44,226 nucleotides of DNA, from contig CANSCI010000011.1 in the NCBI GenBank assembly GCA_947645355.1, positions 1 through 44,226 on the forward strand, written 5' to 3'. The position numbers and the translations under genes were made by a program. This DNA comes from an uncultured Dorea sp. Its GTDB lineage: Bacteria; Bacillota; Clostridia; Lachnospirales; Lachnospiraceae. Of this stretch, positions 40,950 to 44,226 are shown piece after piece; position 1 is the stretch's first letter, and each line of letters starts with the position of its first letter. Under the pieces are notes generated by a model. That model made no database searches. It was given only the letters and a program-made list of their open reading frames with translations, and was not told the DNA's origin.

Positions 40950-41762
40950 ATGCTAACGATTAACGAAAGTGATTTTCAGCGTCTGATCCAGTTCGTAAAA
41001 AAGAATTACGGAATTGACCTTTCCAAGAAAAAGCAGCTTATTATAGGAAGACTTTCCAATACAATTTTATCCCTGGGCTTCAATTCCTTCCAGGAATATG
41101 TAGATTATCTGATCAACAGTAAGAAACCCCAGGACCTGGAGCTTATGCTGAATAAGCTTACCACGAATTATACCTTTTTTATGCGCGAGGGGGCACATTT
41201 TGAGTTCTTTACCAAAACAATACTCCCTTATCTGGAATCCAAGAAGAAGAACAAGGTACTCAGCATCTGGAGCGCAGGCTGCTCCTCCGGAGAGGAGCCT
41301 TACACGATTTCCATGCTTCTGAAGGAATATTTCGGGGTAAAGGCATCTGCCTGGGATACGAGAGTCCTTGCAACCGACATTTCACAGAATGCATTAAAGG
41401 CGGCAAACGAAGCCGTTTATGACGAATCTTCGCTCCGGGAGCTTCCCGCCGGATGGAAATCCAAATATTTCCGCACAACCGGGGAACCCGGGGTATACAC
41501 GGTTGCCCCGGAGATTAAATCAAATGTCATCTTCCGGACCTTTAACCTGATGAACCCTATTCAATTTAAGCTGAAGTTTGACGTTATATTCTGCCGAAAT
41601 GTAATGATCTACTTTGACCAACAGACAAAGGACGCCCTGGTCAATCGTTTTTATCAGGCTTCCAATCCCGGAGCCTATCTTCTGATCGGGCATTCGGAAA
41701 GCCTGAATAAAGAGGCCACTCCTTATAAATATCTGAAACCCGCAACCTATCGAAAAGAGTAA
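40950..41762 (+). CDS. cheR: Chemotaxis methyltransferase CheR
   Basis: CheR transfers methyl groups from SAM to receptor glutamates. It has 270 aa. The N-terminal helical domain is followed by the SAM-binding motif IWSAGCSSGEEPYTISMLL, and DVIFCRNVMIYFDQQTK and LLIGHSESL follow. No TPR extension is present. AAAGGAG precedes the start. Confidence 0.96.
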   Translation: MLTINESDFQRLIQFVKKNYGIDLSKKKQLIIGRLSNTILSLGFNSFQEYVDYLINSKKPQDLELMLNKLTTNYTFFMREGAHFEFFTKTILPYLESKKKNKVLSIWSAGCSSGEEPYTISMLLKEYFGVKASAWDTRVLATDISQNALKAANEAVYDESSLRELPAGWKSKYFRTTGEPGVYTVAPEIKSNVIFRTFNLMNPIQFKLKFDVIFCRNVMIYFDQQTKDALVNRFYQASNPGAYLLIGHSESLNKEATPYKYLKPATYRKE

Positions 41763-41769
41763 GGTATCG

Positions 41770-41803
41770 GCCGCCTCCCCTGTCATTCGAGGCGGCTTTA
41801 TCT
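41770..41803 (+). terminator. Terminator-like hairpin between cheR and cheB
   Basis: The stem GCCGCCTC/GAGGCGGC (41770-41777, 41789-41796) has an 11-base loop followed by TTTATCTTT. A second, weaker hairpin CTTTCTAT/ATAGAAAG (41802-41823) follows directly and ends 21 bases before the cheB start. It could attenuate cheB relative to cheR. Confidence 0.6.
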
Positions 41804-41844
41804 TTCTATGCTGCAATAGAAAGCCTTAAGAAAGGATAATCAAT

Positions 41845-42900
41845 ATGTATCAGAAAAAAATTAAAGTTTTGGTTGTAGATGATTCTGCATTATTCCGCCA
41901 GATGATCATTTCACATCTGTCTGCACAGCCTAATATAGAGGTCGTCGGCTATGCGATCAATGCTTTTGATGCGAGGCAGAAGATCCCCCGGCTGCGTCCG
42001 GACGTTATCACCATGGATGTAGAAATGCCTGGAATGAACGGAATCGAATTCCTGAAACAGCTGCTCCCCACCAATCCGCTGCCGGTAATTCTCGTATCCT
42101 CGCTGAACCTCAGTGTATTTGACGCACTTTCTGCGGGCGCCGTTGATTTTGTCCGCAAACCGGATATGAGCCAGGCCAATTCAAAAGAATTGTTCTTCTC
42201 TGCCCTGGCCTCCAAGGTAAATACCGCCTCTGTAGCCAAGGTACGGGTCGGCAGGCAGACTCCTGCGGCGCCGGAGCAGTCCGCAGCCAACAAGCAGATG
42301 CCGTTCCCTCCACTCTCCCGGAATGTGCTGGATTCTACGATTATCGGGATCGGGGCATCTACCGGAGGCACGGAGGCAACCCTCGCCGTGTTAAAAGAAC
42401 TTCCTGCGGATATTCCGGGCATCGTTATTACCCAGCATATGCCGGAAGGATTTACTACAATGTACGCCCAGCGCCTGAACCGGCTGTGTGCCATGGAGGT
42501 CAGGGAGGCGAAAAACGGAGATGCGATCCGCCCGGGGCTTGCTCTTCTCGCACCCGGCGGTCTTCAGATGGAAGTGGTTCGCTCCACATCCGGATATACG
42601 GTCCAGTGCAAGCAGGCCGAAAAGGTCAGCGGGCATGCCCCTTCTGTAGACGTCCTCTTCTCGTCAATTGCCAGAAATGTATCCGTCCGCAAAGTTGGAA
42701 TCATTATGACCGGAATGGGACGCGACGGGGCAGACGGCCTGCTTCGGATGCGTCAGAAGGGCGCTTTTACGATCGGACAGGATAAAGAATCCTGCGTTGT
42801 ATACGGCATGCCGATGGTTGCTTATAATATAGGAGCTGTATGTACACAGGCCTCCTGCAACAATATCTCCTCTGTTTTAATGAATCATTTAAAAAAATAG
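41845..42900 (+). CDS. cheB: Chemotaxis response regulator and methylesterase CheB
   Basis: CheB removes methyl or amide groups from receptors. It has 351 aa. The receiver domain has phospho-acceptor D58 (MDVEMPGMNG) and the acidic pair at 12-13. The linker spans about 125-160. The esterase domain has the catalytic triad S172 (GIGASTGGTEA), H198 (TQHMPEGF) and D293 (GMGRDGADG). It is complete and of normal length. It is separated from cheR by 82 bp with hairpins. Confidence 0.97.
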   Translation: MYQKKIKVLVVDDSALFRQMIISHLSAQPNIEVVGYAINAFDARQKIPRLRPDVITMDVEMPGMNGIEFLKQLLPTNPLPVILVSSLNLSVFDALSAGAVDFVRKPDMSQANSKELFFSALASKVNTASVAKVRVGRQTPAAPEQSAANKQMPFPPLSRNVLDSTIIGIGASTGGTEATLAVLKELPADIPGIVITQHMPEGFTTMYAQRLNRLCAMEVREAKNGDAIRPGLALLAPGGLQMEVVRSTSGYTVQCKQAEKVSGHAPSVDVLFSSIARNVSVRKVGIIMTGMGRDGADGLLRMRQKGAFTIGQDKESCVVYGMPMVAYNIGAVCTQASCNNISSVLMNHLKK

Positions 42901-42902
42901 CG

Positions 42903-42929
42903 TTAACATTTCTGTTGTTGTGCCGATAA
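42903..42929 (+). promoter_or_regulatory. Sigma-28 (FliA) promoter of flgM-flgN-flgK
   Basis: TTAACATT (42903-42910), 11 bp, GCCGATAA (42922-42929). The -10 is an exact match to the consensus and the spacing is exact; the -35 matches 5 of 8. It lies right after the cheB stop, 69 bp before flgM. A TATAAT at 42931-42936 could also serve sigma-A but has no good -35. Confidence 0.82.
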
Positions 42930-42998
42930 ATATAATATAAACATTAATCGTTTATTTTTGCAACATACTAATACACGCTACACGAAAGGAAGCCCAGT

Positions 42999-43310
42999 AT
43001 GAAAATAACTACAAATAATGTGCTAAAAAATTATACGGAGCTGCGCCCTCTTGCAAAAGAGAACCACGCGTCCGGCGCCTCAACAGACATTGGGCACAAT
43101 TTTGATGCGGTTACGATACAGTCCGATCCAAGAAAACTTGAAGAGCATACTTTTGCAAAGGCTGTCCGTCAGGAAATTTCTTCTGATATCACAAGAACGG
43201 CTGCGGATGAAAAGCTAAAGGAGCTTAAGCGCCAGATCGCATCTAACACCTATCACGTCGACCCGCATGCTATTGCAGCCAGGATGCTTTTGATCGGGGA
43301 GGGTGCATAG
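42999..43310 (+). CDS. flgM: Anti-sigma-28 factor FlgM
   Basis: FlgM binds FliA until the hook is complete, then is exported. It has 103 aa. The C-terminal sigma-binding helices LKELKRQIASNTYHVDPHAI and AARMLLIGEG are conserved. The N-terminal half is disordered in character. It lies downstream of a sigma-28 promoter, so it forms a negative feedback loop. GGAAG precedes the start. Confidence 0.94.
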   Translation: MKITTNNVLKNYTELRPLAKENHASGASTDIGHNFDAVTIQSDPRKLEEHTFAKAVRQEISSDITRTAADEKLKELKRQIASNTYHVDPHAIAARMLLIGEGA

Positions 43311-43312
43311 GG

Positions 43313-43780
43313 ATGAATGAGTACGCATCTTTTATTGAAACTATAAAAGAATTTATCCAGCTTTTTGAAGCTCTTGTCTCTGTGGAGCAGACAAAGCTGG
43401 ATGCTGCTGTAAACAACAAAGTATCCTTTGTAGAAGAATGCATGAATAAGGAACAGGCGGCCGTTCTTAAGTTGAAAGGCCTGGAGCACAGGCGTGAGGA
43501 TGCACAGAAAGCCCTGGGGCTCCAGGATCTTACTTTCCGCCAGATTCTTGAAAAAGTACCGGAGGATGTACGTTCGGAGTTAAGTCCTCTGTTTGACCGG
43601 CTTTCGGAGCTGGTTCAAAGCTTTCAGTCTGTGAGTGACAGTGCAAAGGATATTATTGAACTGAATCTTCACATGATTCAGGCTTCCATAGCTTCACAGG
43701 AAGCTGCACCGCACACCCCTTCCGAAAGCAAGAAGGATAACAAAGGCGGCACGGCTCATTTTACCAGTCGTTCAGTTTAA
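43313..43780 (+). CDS. flgN: Flagellar export chaperone FlgN
   Basis: FlgN is a chaperone for FlgK and FlgL. It has 155 aa and is helical with the FlgN-type pattern FVEECMNKEQAAVLKLKGLE, LTFRQILEKVPEDVRSEL and a C-terminal Gly/Ser/Lys-rich tail. The call relies on helical pattern and on its place between flgM (2 bp gap) and flgK. Confidence 0.9.
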   Translation: MNEYASFIETIKEFIQLFEALVSVEQTKLDAAVNNKVSFVEECMNKEQAAVLKLKGLEHRREDAQKALGLQDLTFRQILEKVPEDVRSELSPLFDRLSELVQSFQSVSDSAKDIIELNLHMIQASIASQEAAPHTPSESKKDNKGGTAHFTSRSV

Positions 43781-43802
43781 TTGATTTTAGGAGGAATATA
43801 CT

Positions 43803-44226
43803 ATGATACGTTCTACATTTGGCGGATTCACAACTGCACAGCTTGCCATGGCTGCCAGCCAGCGCGCGCTGGACGTGACCGGACAGAATATCGCAAATAT
43901 CAATACGGAAGGCTATACAAGGCAGCGCCTTGATATTGCCAGCCTGAACACCCGAAGCGGCAATGTATATAATGGCATGAGAGATATCCATGTCGGTTAC
44001 GGTGTTGAGATGACAGGTGTCTCACAGCTCCGTGATCCATTTCTTGATGCACAGTACCGTTCTCAGATTGCAAAGCTGGGAACAACAGACGGCCAGGCGG
44101 CAGGGCTTGAAAAGCTTGCCGATATCTTCGATGAGACGACAACAGAAGGTGTTCGCAACGCCCTGATCCAGATTACAAGTTCGATCGACACCTACAATAA
44201 TATGCAGGTAGGCAATCAGGAATTCG
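43803..44226 (+). CDS. flgK: Hook-filament junction protein FlgK, 3' part outside window
   Basis: The first 141 codons were translated by hand: the protein begins MIRSTFGGFTTAQLAMAASQ. The rod-type motif is VTGQNIANINTEGYTRQRLD, followed by GVEMTGVSQLRDPFLDAQYR, typical of FlgK. It continues beyond the right edge. GGAGG lies before the ATG at 43803-43805, 22 bp after flgN. flgL likely follows. Confidence 0.95.
   Translation, partial: MIRSTFGGFTTAQLAMAASQRALDVTGQNIANINTEGYTRQRLDIASLNTRSGNVYNGMRDIHVGYGVEMTGVSQLRDPFLDAQYRSQIAKLGTTDGQAAGLEKLADIFDETTTEGVRNALIQITSSIDTYNNMQVGNQEF

Noticed and set aside
41763-41844. Possible small RNA gene between cheR and cheB
   Set aside because: Only two hairpins and the cheB ribosome site fit in 82 bp; no promoter is seen, so a terminator/attenuator is the simpler reading.

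Overview
The window looks like the main motility locus of a peritrichous-type Firmicute, most likely a Lachnospiraceae member (Clostridia). Three things point there. The motor switch uses FliY, a CheC-FliN fusion. The fla/che operon is clostridial, with flbD, the TIGR02530-type gene and sigma-28. No P- or L-ring genes (flgI, flgH) are present. Genus cannot be decided from the sequence alone. Almost every base is assigned to motility, chemotaxis or flagellin modification. No intergenic stretch exceeds 300 bp, and I saw no tRNA, rRNA, insertion sequence, CRISPR array or phage gene.

Region 1 (1-23423, minus strand) is one long fla/che operon. Read in transcription order it is: lytic transglycosylase, flgB, fliE, fliF, fliG, fliH, fliI, fliJ, fliK, flgD, TIGR02530-type gene, flgE, flbD, motA, motB, fliM, cheY, flgC, fliY, fliO, fliP, fliQ, fliR, flhB, flhA, fliA (sigma-28), two FlgF/FlgG-type rod genes, and cheC, which is cut by the left window edge. 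flgC is not in its usual place between flgB and fliE but sits between cheY and fliY. fliL, flhF and flhG are not in the operon.

Region 2 (23424-25540) is a divergent intergenic region followed by one chemoreceptor gene on the plus strand. It has a good sigma-A promoter and a strong bidirectional terminator.

Region 3 (25579-35589, minus strand) is a flagellin and flagellin-modification island. A TPR glycosyltransferase is followed by the single flagellin gene. The flagellin gene has a well-spaced sigma-28 promoter, a leader of about 150 nt with a CsrA-type hairpin, and a perfect-stem terminator. Downstream lie two more large glycosyltransferases, two RfbF-like cytidylyltransferases flanking an RfbH-type [2Fe-2S] 3-dehydrase, and a radical SAM protein. 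Together they suggest a CDP-linked 3,6-dideoxyhexose-type sugar placed on flagellin. The dehydratase (RfbG) and the E3 reductase are not in the window.

Region 4 (35645-38212) holds a PilZ-domain gene (probable c-di-GMP effector) on plus. Its promoter shares a -10 element with the opposing glycosyltransferase promoter. A convergent pair on minus encodes a FliK-like protein and a stand-alone FlhB C-terminal-domain protein (FlhX/YlqH type).

Region 5 (38206-44226, plus strand) carries cheA-cheW-cheR, a hairpin, and cheB. A consensus sigma-28 promoter then precedes flgM-flgN-flgK, with flgK cut by the right edge. The logic is that of a classic hierarchy. The early operon makes the basal body, export gate and FliA. 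FliA then reads flagellin and flgM-flgN-flgK. FlgM restrains FliA until hook completion, and the leader hairpin suggests a further CsrA/FliW check on flagellin translation.
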